A stretch of DNA of 44,479 bases. It comes from Promethearchaeota archaeon (GTDB lineage Archaea > Asgardarchaeota > Lokiarchaeia > Sigynarchaeales > SOKP01). The position numbers and the translations under genes were made by a program. This document shows positions 26,663-36,103 of this stretch, in pieces. The stretch is from contig JAUWBH010000027.1 in NCBI GenBank assembly GCA_030605085.1, positions 1-44,479 on the forward strand, read 5' to 3'. Each line of letters opens with the position of its first letter. Within the stretch, counting starts at the first letter, position 1. The notes under the pieces are model-generated. The model did not search any database, was not told the origin of the DNA, and was given only the letters and a program-made list of their open reading frames with translations.

Positions 26663-28192
26663 TTAAGATTGGCTCTTTTTCTTCATTACTTTTCCAAACT
26701 TTTCTAGCATTTTACGAGGAGTTACTGTTGGACGCTCAAACCTTTTCAATTTACTCTTTATCCCAAAAAGATATTTCGCAATATTCTTTAACTTTTCAAT
26801 GTCATAACGACCCATCATAGTGATCGTTTCCATTTGAGGAGATCCTCCCCCATGAAGTCCGGCTACCTGCATTACGCCAGCTAAATCTGAAACAACCATA
26901 TTTTCAATACCTTTAAAACAACGATATATGTTTTCTGGCTTAATCTTTGGATTTCTCTTCAAATATTTCATGGCTAGGTCCCCTACTTTTTCAGAAGTGA
27001 ACGATTCTTCGTACGGTAAAGTGGCTATTAATCCCCCAGAGAGGTCAGCTAAAATTTTGTATTCTTCGTAAATCATTTCACCAGCAAGTCTCCTTCCCGC
27101 GTTTGTTAAGATTTCGTCAGGAATTTGAGTTCCAGAGGGCGATTTTTCTGAACGATAAGCACTCGCTTCACCGGCAGCAAATACGAGCTCTGCCGTTCCT
27201 ATAATATGGGATAGTTTATCTCGTACGTGAGATGTCCGTTCAATACCGTTATATTCCGCTACTAACGCAGCAGCACTTGCAATAACTTCTGAAACTGCTG
27301 GTTTACAACCTGTATAACTATGACGATGATAATGAGCAAATGTAAGCGCTAAAAATCCAGCATAAGGTGTTTGCCTAGGATCTCCATGTCCATTCAAAAA
27401 AACTCTCTCTTTAGGCACAAAAACATCGTCAAAAATAATAAAGGTCTCCGCATCCCCTATTTGCTCTATGGGAGTTTTAAATTTTTTTGCAGGATGGAAC
27501 GATGCTGGCCTTGTAAGCAATTTAACGCCATCCCAATCCGCTGGTAAAGCGAAGGCAACGGCATAATCTTTATCTTCTGGTCCCATAAATCTACACGGAA
27601 CGACAATCATCTCATCTGCGTAAGGCGTATTGGTAATGTTAAGTTTACATCCTCTAACAACAATACCATCCTCTCTCGTTTCAATTACCCTAAGATATTG
27701 ATCGGGATCTTCCTGTTCATGAGGTCTTTTCAAGCGATCTCCTTTAGCGTCAGTTTGAGCACTACTTGCGACTAATTCATTCTCTTGAAAATATTTCATG
27801 TAGGCTTTGAATCTTTGATAATAATCAGTGCCCAATGCTTGGTCCATTTCGTATGTAATTATAGAAATAGCGTTAAGAGCATCGATTCCCATGCAACGTT
27901 GGATGCACCCTCCAACCCGATGGCAAAGAACACGCGTCATTTGCTGTTTTTTCAAAAGATCTTCAACTGATTGATGAATATGGCAAAAACGATTTATTTT
28001 TTCACCTGTCAAATGAGAAGTTGCTACACACAAATCTTCAAATTCTGGATCGTGAGCTCGATCAAAAGTCTCGCGAATAATGTTCATGCCTCCTTTTATT
28101 CGAGGGTCATCTCTACCGACAATTTCATCGCCGATGTAAATATTTGGCTTCATTTTTAATAATCTTTGGTAATAATCTTCGAAAGTTTTCAT
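26663..28192 (-). CDS. abfD: 4-hydroxybutyryl-CoA dehydratase / vinylacetyl-CoA isomerase
   Basis: 509 residues of the HpaB-like FAD/4Fe-4S family. The cluster ligands of the clostridial enzyme (Cys99, Cys103, His292, Cys299) correspond to Cys96, Cys100, His289 and Cys296 here, with identical spacing (GGCIQRC and YHRHSYTGC). This separates it from 4-hydroxyphenylacetate hydroxylases, which lack the cluster. It should convert 4-hydroxybutyryl-CoA to crotonyl-CoA, linking succinate or GABA fermentation, or carbon fixation cycles, to butyryl-CoA metabolism. It is transcribed with, and upstream of, the CCG and LUD genes after a 54-base spacer. Confidence 0.9.
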   Translation of the reverse strand: MKTFEDYYQRLLKMKPNIYIGDEIVGRDDPRIKGGMNIIRETFDRAHDPEFEDLCVATSHLTGEKINRFCHIHQSVEDLLKKQQMTRVLCHRVGGCIQRCMGIDALNAISIITYEMDQALGTDYYQRFKAYMKYFQENELVASSAQTDAKGDRLKRPHEQEDPDQYLRVIETREDGIVVRGCKLNITNTPYADEMIVVPCRFMGPEDKDYAVAFALPADWDGVKLLTRPASFHPAKKFKTPIEQIGDAETFIIFDDVFVPKERVFLNGHGDPRQTPYAGFLALTFAHYHRHSYTGCKPAVSEVIASAAALVAEYNGIERTSHVRDKLSHIIGTAELVFAAGEASAYRSEKSPSGTQIPDEILTNAGRRLAGEMIYEEYKILADLSGGLIATLPYEESFTSEKVGDLAMKYLKRNPKIKPENIYRCFKGIENMVVSDLAGVMQVAGLHGGGSPQMETITMMGRYDIEKLKNIAKYLFGIKSKLKRFERPTVTPRKMLEKFGKVMKKKSQS

Positions 28193-28370
28193 CTTTTTAC
28201 ACTCTCTTTATTTATTTTATTTTAATTAACTATCTAAATTTTTTACTAATTTATACTTTATATAGCAAACTTAAAGAATTTTTTTTTTAATTTTGTTATA
28301 CTTGACACTTTATTAATTATTGCATATTTAAGTATTTAACAATTAGACGCCAAAAAAATTGAATAAAAAA

Positions 28371-28374
28371 GGAG
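28371..28374 (+). promoter_or_regulatory. Shine-Dalgarno of the wHTH/ferredoxin gene
   Basis: GGAG within aaaaggagaaaagg lies nine bases before the ATG at 28384. It supports that start and leadered translation. The 190-base divergent spacer upstream is AT-rich and must contain both this promoter and that of the dehydratase operon. Confidence 0.5.
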
Positions 28375-28383
28375 AAAAGGTTA

Positions 28384-29496
28384 ATGGCTAATAAGAATGC
28401 TTACGAGAATTTAATTAATCACCTTCGAAATTGGATATTTAGATTGCCGGATTCTGAATATTTAATGCCTATGCTTGAATTATGTTATACACCAGAAGAG
28501 GCGAAAATTCTTTCTAAAATTCCATTTTTACCTCATACAAAAGAAGAGCTTTCCGTAAAATTAGATGTACCGATTAGGAAACTCGAAGAAAAATTGGATA
28601 ATTTTGCTAAGAGAGGCCTCATCATGCGAGTAGAAAGTAGATCTGGCATCCGATACGCTTTAAATGATTCCTTATTTCAATTTTTCAGAATGCCTGGTTG
28701 GAAGGGAGAAGACGACGAATGGAATCGCAAACTTGCTCCATTAACGAATAAATATTATATTGAAACTTACGCTGAGGAGTTTGTAGGACACCCAACTCAA
28801 GGTCTTCGCACGATACCCGTAAACGAAACCGTTAAAGATCCTCGTACAATTATGCCCTACGAGGATATTTTAAAAGTAATAGATAACTTTAAATATTATT
28901 CAGTATCAACATGCGCCTGTCGTCATAGACATAATTTAGATCCTGATTTTGAAACTTGTAAACATGAGACTTCAGTTTGCCTGCATTTTGATAGGCTTGG
29001 AAGATATTGCGTAGAAAATGGATTAGGTAAAGAAATAACAAAGGAAGAGACTCTGGAAATACTAGCAAAAGCAGCGGACGCTGGTTTAGTCCATGGCGTT
29101 TCCAATACAATTTACGGAATGGATACAATCTGTAATTGTTGTGCGTGTTGCTGTCTATTCTTGGAATCAATTGTAAAGATGCCCGGAGTAGTTCCAAGGG
29201 GACATCAAAGATCAAATTACATTCGCGAAATAGACGAAGAGAAATGCATTGGTTGCGGACTTTGCGCTGAACGCTGTCCGATGAAAGCCCTTGAACTTGA
29301 AGACAAAAAAGTCATTTTTACTCCCGAGCTATGCCTTGGGTGCGGCGTCTGCGTGCACAAATGTCCAAAAGAAGCTATAATCTTAGTACATCGTGATGGG
29401 GAGCAAGACTTTCCGAAAGATCAACGAGAACAAGCTTATCGATTACTAGAAGAGAGAGGGTTTGATCCTATGGATGTTTTTAAAAAGAATCTTTGA
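28384..29496 (+). CDS. winged-helix / dicluster ferredoxin protein
   Basis: 370 residues. Residues about 30-100 form a winged-helix domain (EEAKILSKIPFLPHTKEELS, then KLEEKLDNFAKRGLIMR). A middle Cys/His-rich region follows: TCACRHRHNLD, CKHETSVC, CNCCACCC. The C-terminus is a two-cluster ferredoxin, CIGCGLCAERCP from Cys288 and CLGCGVCVHKCP from Cys317. The mix suggests a redox protein with a nucleic-acid or protein binding head, or an Fe-S regulator. It is divergent from the 4-hydroxybutyryl-CoA dehydratase operon with a shared 190-bp promoter region, so it could control or serve that operon. Confidence 0.82.
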   Translation: MANKNAYENLINHLRNWIFRLPDSEYLMPMLELCYTPEEAKILSKIPFLPHTKEELSVKLDVPIRKLEEKLDNFAKRGLIMRVESRSGIRYALNDSLFQFFRMPGWKGEDDEWNRKLAPLTNKYYIETYAEEFVGHPTQGLRTIPVNETVKDPRTIMPYEDILKVIDNFKYYSVSTCACRHRHNLDPDFETCKHETSVCLHFDRLGRYCVENGLGKEITKEETLEILAKAADAGLVHGVSNTIYGMDTICNCCACCCLFLESIVKMPGVVPRGHQRSNYIREIDEEKCIGCGLCAERCPMKALELEDKKVIFTPELCLGCGVCVHKCPKEAIILVHRDGEQDFPKDQREQAYRLLEERGFDPMDVFKKNL

Positions 29497-29515
29497 ATTG
29501 AAATTATATTAACCT

Positions 29516-30268
29516 TTACAGCCAACAATCTATTGTCGTATTTTTTAGAGGGTTTGATAGTTTCCTCTTAGGCGTGCGTGGTTTCCATTTTAAAAGCCGG
29601 TTTTCCGGCAAAAATGGATGTTGCACGAGGATGTATTCCACATAACGCTCGTCGTCGTTTATTAATACCAACACGTTCCCGAAATGTGAAAGAATCTTTC
29701 CGCCCTTAGGTCTGAAAAGGGAATGTTCGTTCAAAGGGGCAGTTAAAACGATTAAAGGCATTGTTTTTGAAAGGATTTGTTTAATGCCATTGATAGCTTT
29801 TAATAAATCCTCAAAGGTCTGTCTTTCGTAGCTTTGAAATAAAGTCGTGATTCCTGAGATTAAAACGACCTTCACATGCTCAAGTTTGGACAATTTATTC
29901 TCCATAAGCTCGACCATCTGGTCCCAAGTGAACGCGCGAGCGATAATTACATTTTCTAAGACTTGTCGAGGCGATAAGTGTTGGGAAACTGCGAACTTGC
30001 TTATGTTGTACGGGTTAAAGCGATTATTTCCGTCAATAAACGCAACTTTAACCCCGCTTCCTAGTCCCCCATTGGAAAGAGACTTTTGAGCAATAACTGC
30101 TGTGGTTAATAAAACATTTGTTGTTTTTTTCTTATCGCCGTATAATAGGTAGACTAAGTTCTTATGAAAGCCACCACGCAATAACTCGTCTAGAGTGGAG
30201 TCTCCACTTGAAATGGGCGGAATTTTATTATTTCTTCGGTATACCTTGAACCCTGAATCAAAAAGCAT
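29516..30268 (-). CDS. RadA/RadB-like RecA-fold protein with degenerate P-loop
   Basis: 250 residues. It opens with ISSGDSTLDELLRGGFHKN, the standard start of archaeal RadA/RadB ATPase cores, and keeps FIDGNNRFNPYNI and ENVIIARAFTWDQMVEL, equivalent to the RadA segments after Walker A. Walker A reads YGDKKKTTN instead of GxxGxGKT, lacking the middle glycines and one residue shorter. Walker B is VKVVLISGI, ending in Ser rather than Asp. ATP hydrolysis is doubtful. The N-terminal HhH domain of RadA is missing. It is likely a recombinase paralogue that assists RadA; this is inference. Confidence 0.72.
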   Translation of the reverse strand: MLFDSGFKVYRRNNKIPPISSGDSTLDELLRGGFHKNLVYLLYGDKKKTTNVLLTTAVIAQKSLSNGGLGSGVKVAFIDGNNRFNPYNISKFAVSQHLSPRQVLENVIIARAFTWDQMVELMENKLSKLEHVKVVLISGITTLFQSYERQTFEDLLKAINGIKQILSKTMPLIVLTAPLNEHSLFRPKGGKILSHFGNVLVLINDDERYVEYILVQHPFLPENRLLKWKPRTPKRKLSNPLKNTTIDCWL

Positions 30269-30506
30269 TGGATGAATTAATGAAGATTTAAAATAAAAAT
30301 AGATCCCACCGACAATTTTCTAAACTTTGCTCTTTTAAATCAAGAATCAGTATTCTCTTTCCTTTATACAAGAACAAAATTACTTTTAAAGATAAGGAGG
30401 TTTCGTAGGGACAGAGAGAGGAGAGTAAAAGTAAAAGTAAATTCGATGAGAAATTTCATAGGAGTTGGATGCCGACAAAATTTATGAATTCTTTATTTTT
30501 TATTAT

Positions 30507-31157
30507 TTACGATTGAACTTCTTTTTTTTCGTATTTAGATGAAAAAAGCTTTGAAAGATTGTATTTTTCAAAACTTTTATTAACTTTTTCGAAACCGGGA
30601 CAATTTTCCCAATCAACTTTATATTGGCATTTCTTACATATTTTGAAGAGACCATATCCATGATAAGCGTTAAAAACGGTCAATAATAGGCTAAATACAA
30701 TATTAAATATTAAAAAATTCATGGTAAAAGAATTTGGTAAAGTCCATATGTACCAAAACATAAAAGAAGCTCCTAATCCGATTAACGCTTTTTGAATTAT
30801 CTTAATACTCTTTATTTTAGTTAGATTTAAAAGACTGAGTATAAAAGTTGCCATTAAAATAATGCTTATGTAAAAAAAATATATTGCATCAAGGATATCA
30901 ATTAAATTGAGATAAAAAATTGCGAATATTCCGAGAATCGCAGCAGGATACCCTATAAAACACCCAATACAGAATTGATACCTACCAATTTTGAATGTAT
31001 GTTTGTCAAATTCTTCACAGTCAGGGTGATGGGCTAAAAGTACGGGAGAAAGACTTTTAATATACAACGCAATCTTTTTAAGAGTTCCCTTTTGCTTTTT
31101 TGCATTAGAACCATTGCTAAGTTCTTCTTTATATATTTCTGTCTTATTATTTTTCAT
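30507..31157 (-). CDS. four-TM Cys/His membrane protein, DUF2085-like, copy 1
   Basis: 216 residues: a basic 40-residue N-terminus, LLAHHPDCEEFD, a loop with GRYQFCIGCFIGYP, four membrane helices, and a C-terminal cytosolic CKKCQYKVDWENCPGF. The HHP.C plus C..C pattern ahead of the first helix recalls DUF2085. A paralogue at 35399-35986 keeps every Cys and His named here, which argues for a metal site. The two copies bracket the acyl-CoA synthetase pair. Function unknown. Confidence 0.68.
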   Translation of the reverse strand: MKNNKTEIYKEELSNGSNAKKQKGTLKKIALYIKSLSPVLLAHHPDCEEFDKHTFKIGRYQFCIGCFIGYPAAILGIFAIFYLNLIDILDAIYFFYISIILMATFILSLLNLTKIKSIKIIQKALIGLGASFMFWYIWTLPNSFTMNFLIFNIVFSLLLTVFNAYHGYGLFKICKKCQYKVDWENCPGFEKVNKSFEKYNLSKLFSSKYEKKEVQS

Positions 31158-31258
31158 TATAATTATAAATACATATTAGTTGGTATTACACATGCAAGTT
31201 ATCCGATATTAAAGAGTCAATTTCAAAACAAATAAATTTATATCTTTTAAGAACAAAA

Positions 31259-31597
31259 ATGAGTCCCCTAAACTATCGATTTACCCTACTAATTATAACT
31301 GTCTTTCTAAAAATTGCCTTGGATCTTTTTAAAGCAAAACATACTGATTTTGGTGAGGTCTTTCTAACTTCTTTAATTTGCGTTTTACTTATGCTACCGA
31401 TCGTCTTTATCATTTTTTGGTGCTGCATAGGTTTTATCCTCTGTATATTGCTCATTAATTATCGCCATGAGACTGGTTTTTCAAATGCGTTTTTAGTAGT
31501 AATAGTCGCTGTTATAATCGGTATTATTATAACAATCGTAATAATCGTTGTAATTGTTATAACACTTAATTTATCTTATGCTTTTTGTCCGATTTAA
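31259..31597 (+). CDS. small three-TM protein
   Basis: 112 residues. One helix near residues 8-25, one long segment at about 35-68 and a very hydrophobic Val/Ile-rich helix at about 78-108. It lies 101 bases from the divergent DUF2085-like gene. There is no family recognised; hydrophobic composition alone makes the coding call moderate. Confidence 0.45.
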   Translation: MSPLNYRFTLLIITVFLKIALDLFKAKHTDFGEVFLTSLICVLLMLPIVFIIFWCCIGFILCILLINYRHETGFSNAFLVVIVAVIIGIIITIVIIVVIVITLNLSYAFCPI

Positions 31598-31742
31598 TTA
31601 ACTCCTTTCTTTTTTTTATATTTATTCAATAAAAGTTAAACCTTTATAACTGAAACCATCAATAATTGATATTAATACATTTAAATTAAATAAAAGAAAT
31701 AATAAAAAATCTAGAAGTATAGAGACAAGGTTGATGCTAATA

Positions 31743-33458
31743 ATGTCAAAATATAGCGAAAGATTTTGGAAAAAGAGCTACGACAAAGGACTTGAAGATT
31801 TAGACCCTAAAGTATGGGAAACCTCTTATCCTGATATTGTAAGAGACGCATTCAACAGTTTACCTGACAAAATTGCGTTAATATTCCAAGGTTTAGAAAT
31901 TACTTTTGCTGAAGTAGACAAATATTCCAATCAATTTGCTCACATGTTAATCGAAAATGGATTTAAAAAGGGCGATATTGTAGGAATCAATCTACCAAAC
32001 ACACCAGAATATATATACGCATTTTTAGGCACGCATAAGGCAGGATGCATCGTTTCTGGAGTGAGTCCGCTTCTTTCAGATGTTCAAATGCATTATCAAT
32101 TAAACGATCTTGGAAGCATGGGAAATAACATCGCACTCGTTACACTTGACGCCATTTTTGAACATAGGTTAAAAAAGATCCACGCAAAATTACCGCAACT
32201 AAAACTTGTTGTAGCAACCAGCGTTATTGGTTCTTTTCCAAAAGATCAGCAAGCAAAAATAAAAGCAGTACAGGATATTCCTTCAGGAGAAGTCACCCCT
32301 TTAGAGGGAAAAACTGTTCTCGATTTTCACGACGATATTTTAGCAAAATATTCAACAGAGCTACCAGATGTTAAAGTAAATCCCGACGATATTGCGTTTA
32401 TCCAATATACGGGAGGCACAACAGGACCCCCCAAGGGGGCAATTTTAACACATAGAAATTCAGTTTCTGACATATTATTAATTCAAAAATGGGTTGGATG
32501 GGAAAAAGGCAAAGGTGTGGCGTTATCAGGATTCCCCTTCTTCCACATTGCTGGATTATTTTTCTGTCAGACTTGTATTTATTTGGGTTGGACACAATGT
32601 TTAATACCAGATCCCAGAAATGCACTCCATATTTGTAATGAAATTAAAAAATACAAACCCTCAACGCTAGTAAATGTACCTTCATTGTATTAGATTTTAA
32701 TAAACACCCGAAAATTTAAGAGGTTAGATCATTCTAATTTAGATGTGTGTTTTTGTGGCGCTGCTCCATTTCCAGTAGAATCTCAGAAGGCTTTGGAAAG
32801 TATTGTTGGTGAAGGTAAAGTTTTAGAGGTTTATGAGATGACTGAAACATCCCCTTTAACCGCAATGAATCCTTATAAAGGAAAAAGGAAATTAGGGTCT
32901 ATTGGTTTACCAGCCTTAAATACTGAAATAAAATTAGTTGACCCCGATACCAGAGAAGAAGTCCCTTTAGGGGAGGCAGGAGAAATATGTGTGAGAGGTC
33001 CACAGGTTATGAAAGGTTATTTTAATAAACCGGAGGAGACTGCTAACGCACTCGATAAGGACGGTTTTATGTATACTGGAGATATAGGAGTTATGGATAA
33101 TGAGGGGTACTTAAGGATCGTTGATCGCACAAAGGATATGATAATTGTAAGTGGTTTTAAAGTATTTTCTTCGAAAGTGGAGGATTCATTAGTTAAACAT
33201 CCCGCAATAGGCACGATTGCCCTCATAGGGAGACCAAATCCTGATAGACCGGGTTCCGAAATTGTCAACGCCTACATACAACTTGATCCAGATTACGAAT
33301 ACGATGGAAACGAGGAGGCACTTAAAGAAAGCATAATAAAATTTGCCAAGGAAAACTGTGCACCCTACGAAGTTCCTAAAGTAATCGAAATAGTTGAAGA
33401 ACTGCCTTTAACTGCTGTAGGTAAAGTCGACAAGAAAATTTTAAGAAAAAAAGAGTAA
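31743..33458 (+). pseudogene. AMP-dependent acyl-CoA synthetase interrupted by in-frame TAG
   Basis: The gene aligns end to end with the intact copy at 33572. From ATG 31743 (MSKYSERFWKK) it reads to a TAG at 32691-32693 (codon 317), where the intact copy has CAA (Gln317). The same frame then stays open to 33458 and continues to match, so no frameshift is present. ATP-binding motif YTGGTTGPPKG is intact, but the conserved YGMTE motif reads YEMTE. An internal ATG at 32745 could restart translation of the C-terminal 237 residues. Most likely a recent pseudogene; translational readthrough or amber recoding would be the alternative. Confidence 0.82.
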
Positions 33459-33571
33459 AGAATTAAATAGATCCTTGTTTTTTTTTGTTGAAACTTTATA
33501 ACTGATTTAATCAATATTAGTTATTAAAGCATTTAATTAATTAAAAAAATAATAGAATTTGATTTTAAAAA

Positions 33572-35290
33572 ATGTCAAAATATTCCGAAAGGTTTTGGAA
33601 AAAGAATTGGGATGCTGGACTTGAAGATTTAGACCCAAAAATATGGGAAACTTCTTATACTGAGGCTATTAGAAAAGCTTTCGAATCTTATCCCGACAAA
33701 ATGGCATTGGCGTTTCAGGGCTTAGAAATCTCTTTTAAAGAAGTGGACGAGCGATCTAACGCATTTGCTCACATGTTAATTGAAAACGGATTTAAAAAAG
33801 GAGATGTCGTTGGAATCAATCTAGCAAATATACCAGAGTATGTATATACATTTCTCGGCACGCTTAAAGCAGGTTGTATCGTTTCAGGAGTAAGCCCCCT
33901 TCTTTCAGATGTTCAAATGCATTACCAATTAAACGATTTAGGAAGTACCGGAAATAACATTGCACTTGTTACGCTTGACGCCATTTTTGAACATAGATTA
34001 AAAAAGATCCACGCAAAATTACCGCAACTAAAACTTGTTGTAACGACCAGCGTTATTGGTTCTTTTCCAAAAGATCAGCAAGCAAAAATAAAAGCAGTGC
34101 AGGATATTCCTTCAGGAGAAATCACTCCTTTAGAGGGAAAAACTGTTCTCGATTTTCACGACGATGTTTTAGCAAAATATTCAACAGAGCTACCAGATGT
34201 TAAAGTAAATCCCGACGATATTGCGTTTATCCAATATACGGGAGGCACAACCGGGCCACCTAAGGGTGCAATGTTAACGCATCGCAATGCTGTTTCTGAT
34301 TTGTTAATCGTTCAAACATGGCTCAAATGGGAAAAAGGTACAGGCATAGCGTTATCGGGATTCCCTTTCTTTCATATAGCAGGACTTTTCTTTTGCGAAA
34401 ATTGCATTTATCTCGGATGGACTCAAGTACTAATTCCAGATCCCCGAAATGCAATGCACATATGCAATGAAATAAAGAAATACAAACCTACTGCGTTGGT
34501 GAATGTACCTACGCTATTTCAAATATTATTAAACGCGAAAAAGTTTAAGAGGTTAGATCATTCTAATTTAGATGTTTGCATATCTGCCGCCGCTCCGTTT
34601 CCGGTCGAGTCCCAAAAACAATTAGAAAGCATTGTTGGAGAGGGTAAATTATTAGAGGTTTATGGGATGACTGAATGTTCGCCGCTCACGACAATGAATC
34701 CTATGAGAGGAAAAAAGAAACTAGGTTCTATAGGACTGCCACTCTTAAATACAGAGTTAAAGATTGTCGACCCAGATACGGGAGAGGAGGTTCCTTTAGG
34801 AGAAGCTGGAGAAATTTGCGTTAGAGGCCCCCAAGTAATGAAAGGATACTTCAACAAACCGGAGGAAACTAAAAACGCAATCGATAAAGATGGATATATG
34901 CATACAGGAGATGTTGCGATAATGGAAGATGACGGCTACTTGAGAATCGTCGATCGCACCAAGGATATGATTATTGTCGGCGGATTTAAAGTGTTTTCCA
35001 CCAAAGTGGAAGATGTCTTAACAAAACATCCTGCAATTGGTTCGATTGCGCTTATTGGAAGACCCCATCCCGATAGACCTGGTTCCGAAATTGTCAACGC
35101 TTACATACAACTTGACCCGGATTTCGAATACGATGGAAATGAGGCTGCTTTAAAAGAAAATATAACGAGCTTTGCCAAGGAGAACTGTGCGCCCTACGAA
35201 GTTCCTAAAGAACTGCATATCATGGATGAATTACCTCTTACAACCGTAGGTAAGGTCGATAAGAAAATTTTAAGAGAGAAAAAGGAGTAA
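33572..35290 (+). CDS. AMP-dependent acyl-CoA synthetase (fatty acid/aryl acid type)
   Basis: 572 residues of the ANL superfamily. Motifs: YTGGTTGPPKGAMLTHRN from residue 222, YGMTE at 364-368, TGD in HTGDVAIMEDDG, DRTKDMIIVGGFKVF (hinge) and the C-terminal catalytic lysine in TVGKVDKKIL. It should activate a carboxylic acid to its CoA thioester through an acyl adenylate. Substrate specificity cannot be read from sequence; the size and motifs suit medium- or long-chain acids. It is the intact member of a tandem pair. Confidence 0.9.
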   Translation: MSKYSERFWKKNWDAGLEDLDPKIWETSYTEAIRKAFESYPDKMALAFQGLEISFKEVDERSNAFAHMLIENGFKKGDVVGINLANIPEYVYTFLGTLKAGCIVSGVSPLLSDVQMHYQLNDLGSTGNNIALVTLDAIFEHRLKKIHAKLPQLKLVVTTSVIGSFPKDQQAKIKAVQDIPSGEITPLEGKTVLDFHDDVLAKYSTELPDVKVNPDDIAFIQYTGGTTGPPKGAMLTHRNAVSDLLIVQTWLKWEKGTGIALSGFPFFHIAGLFFCENCIYLGWTQVLIPDPRNAMHICNEIKKYKPTALVNVPTLFQILLNAKKFKRLDHSNLDVCISAAAPFPVESQKQLESIVGEGKLLEVYGMTECSPLTTMNPMRGKKKLGSIGLPLLNTELKIVDPDTGEEVPLGEAGEICVRGPQVMKGYFNKPEETKNAIDKDGYMHTGDVAIMEDDGYLRIVDRTKDMIIVGGFKVFSTKVEDVLTKHPAIGSIALIGRPHPDRPGSEIVNAYIQLDPDFEYDGNEAALKENITSFAKENCAPYEVPKELHIMDELPLTTVGKVDKKILREKKE

Positions 35291-35398
35291 AGCAACCATT
35301 TAAACGAGAATATTAAAAATAGTTAAATAAATTTTTTATTTAAAAACATATTTTTATTTTTTTTCTTATTGCTAATTATTGATTTAATTAATACAATT

Positions 35399-35986
35399 TT
35401 ACTTTTTTTTTGGAAGTTTGAGAATATTCCTAAGATTATATCTTTTAAAGCATTCAAAAATTTCTTTGAAGCCAGGGCAAATTTCCCAGTTAAGAGAATA
35501 TTCACATTTCTTGCAAATCTTACGATCCCCATATAAATGATAAGCGTTTAAAGCGGTTAGAAGAAATCCAAAGATTACGAGTAAATACATAAATTTAACG
35601 ATAAATACATAATTTTGCAGCCATATCCACCAAAAAAGGAAAGCCCCTCCAAGACCAATGAAAAATTTCTGAAATATTTTTATAATCTTTATTTTAGTTA
35701 AATTTAAAGGGCTTAGGACGAAAGAAGAGATTAAAACAACGCTAATTATAAGAAGATAAGTTGAATAAATAAAAATAGCAAAAAAAATATTCAAAATCCA
35801 TAATAAAAGGAGACCAATAATAGCTGTTGGATAGCCTACATAACAACCAATGCAAAATCGATATTTTCCAATGTTGATCGTATGATTATCAAAATTCTCG
35901 CAAACCGGGTGGTGGCTCAGCAAATAAGTTTTCATACATTTTATATATAATAGAAAAGTCTTTTTATTTCTATTATTCGTATTCAT
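35399..35986 (-). CDS. four-TM Cys/His membrane protein, DUF2085-like, copy 2
   Basis: 195 residues, paralogous along its whole length to the protein at 30507-31157. Shared positions are LLSHHPVCENFD, GKYRFCIGCYVGYP, four helices and the C-terminal CKKCEYSLNWEICPGF. The N-terminal extension is shorter. Conservation of all Cys and His but little of the helix sequence suggests selection on the metal-binding or redox site. Function is unknown. Confidence 0.68.
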   Translation of the reverse strand: MNTNNRNKKTFLLYIKCMKTYLLSHHPVCENFDNHTINIGKYRFCIGCYVGYPTAIIGLLLLWILNIFFAIFIYSTYLLIISVVLISSFVLSPLNLTKIKIIKIFQKFFIGLGGAFLFWWIWLQNYVFIVKFMYLLVIFGFLLTALNAYHLYGDRKICKKCEYSLNWEICPGFKEIFECFKRYNLRNILKLPKKK

Positions 35987-36103
35987 ATCAAGCGTATTTT
36001 TAGCTTTATCGGGGAATTTATCTTCTGCTTGGTTATTTGAGTTGTTAATTTAAATGTATCACCTTTAATAATTAAAATTATATTTAAACAAAATCAGATA
36101 GTT

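Noticed and set aside
24564..28192. Complete LutABC lactate operon
   Set aside because: LutC and a lactate permease are absent, and the upstream gene is a clear 4-hydroxybutyryl-CoA dehydratase.
26663..28192. 4-hydroxyphenylacetate 3-monooxygenase
   Set aside because: All four 4Fe-4S ligands of 4-hydroxybutyryl-CoA dehydratase are present with the same spacing; the monooxygenases lack them.
28889..29215. Minus-strand 108-residue frame inside the wHTH/ferredoxin gene
   Set aside because: It is the antisense of a well-supported gene and has no motif of its own.
30390..30480. Purine-rich, relatively GC-rich spacer as a possible structured RNA
   Set aside because: No stable pairing found by eye beyond a short gaaatttc palindrome, and no match to a known RNA class.
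31743..33458. Frameshift or two separate genes in the first acyl-CoA synthetase
   Set aside because: Both halves are in one frame; a single TAG at 32691 is the only break.
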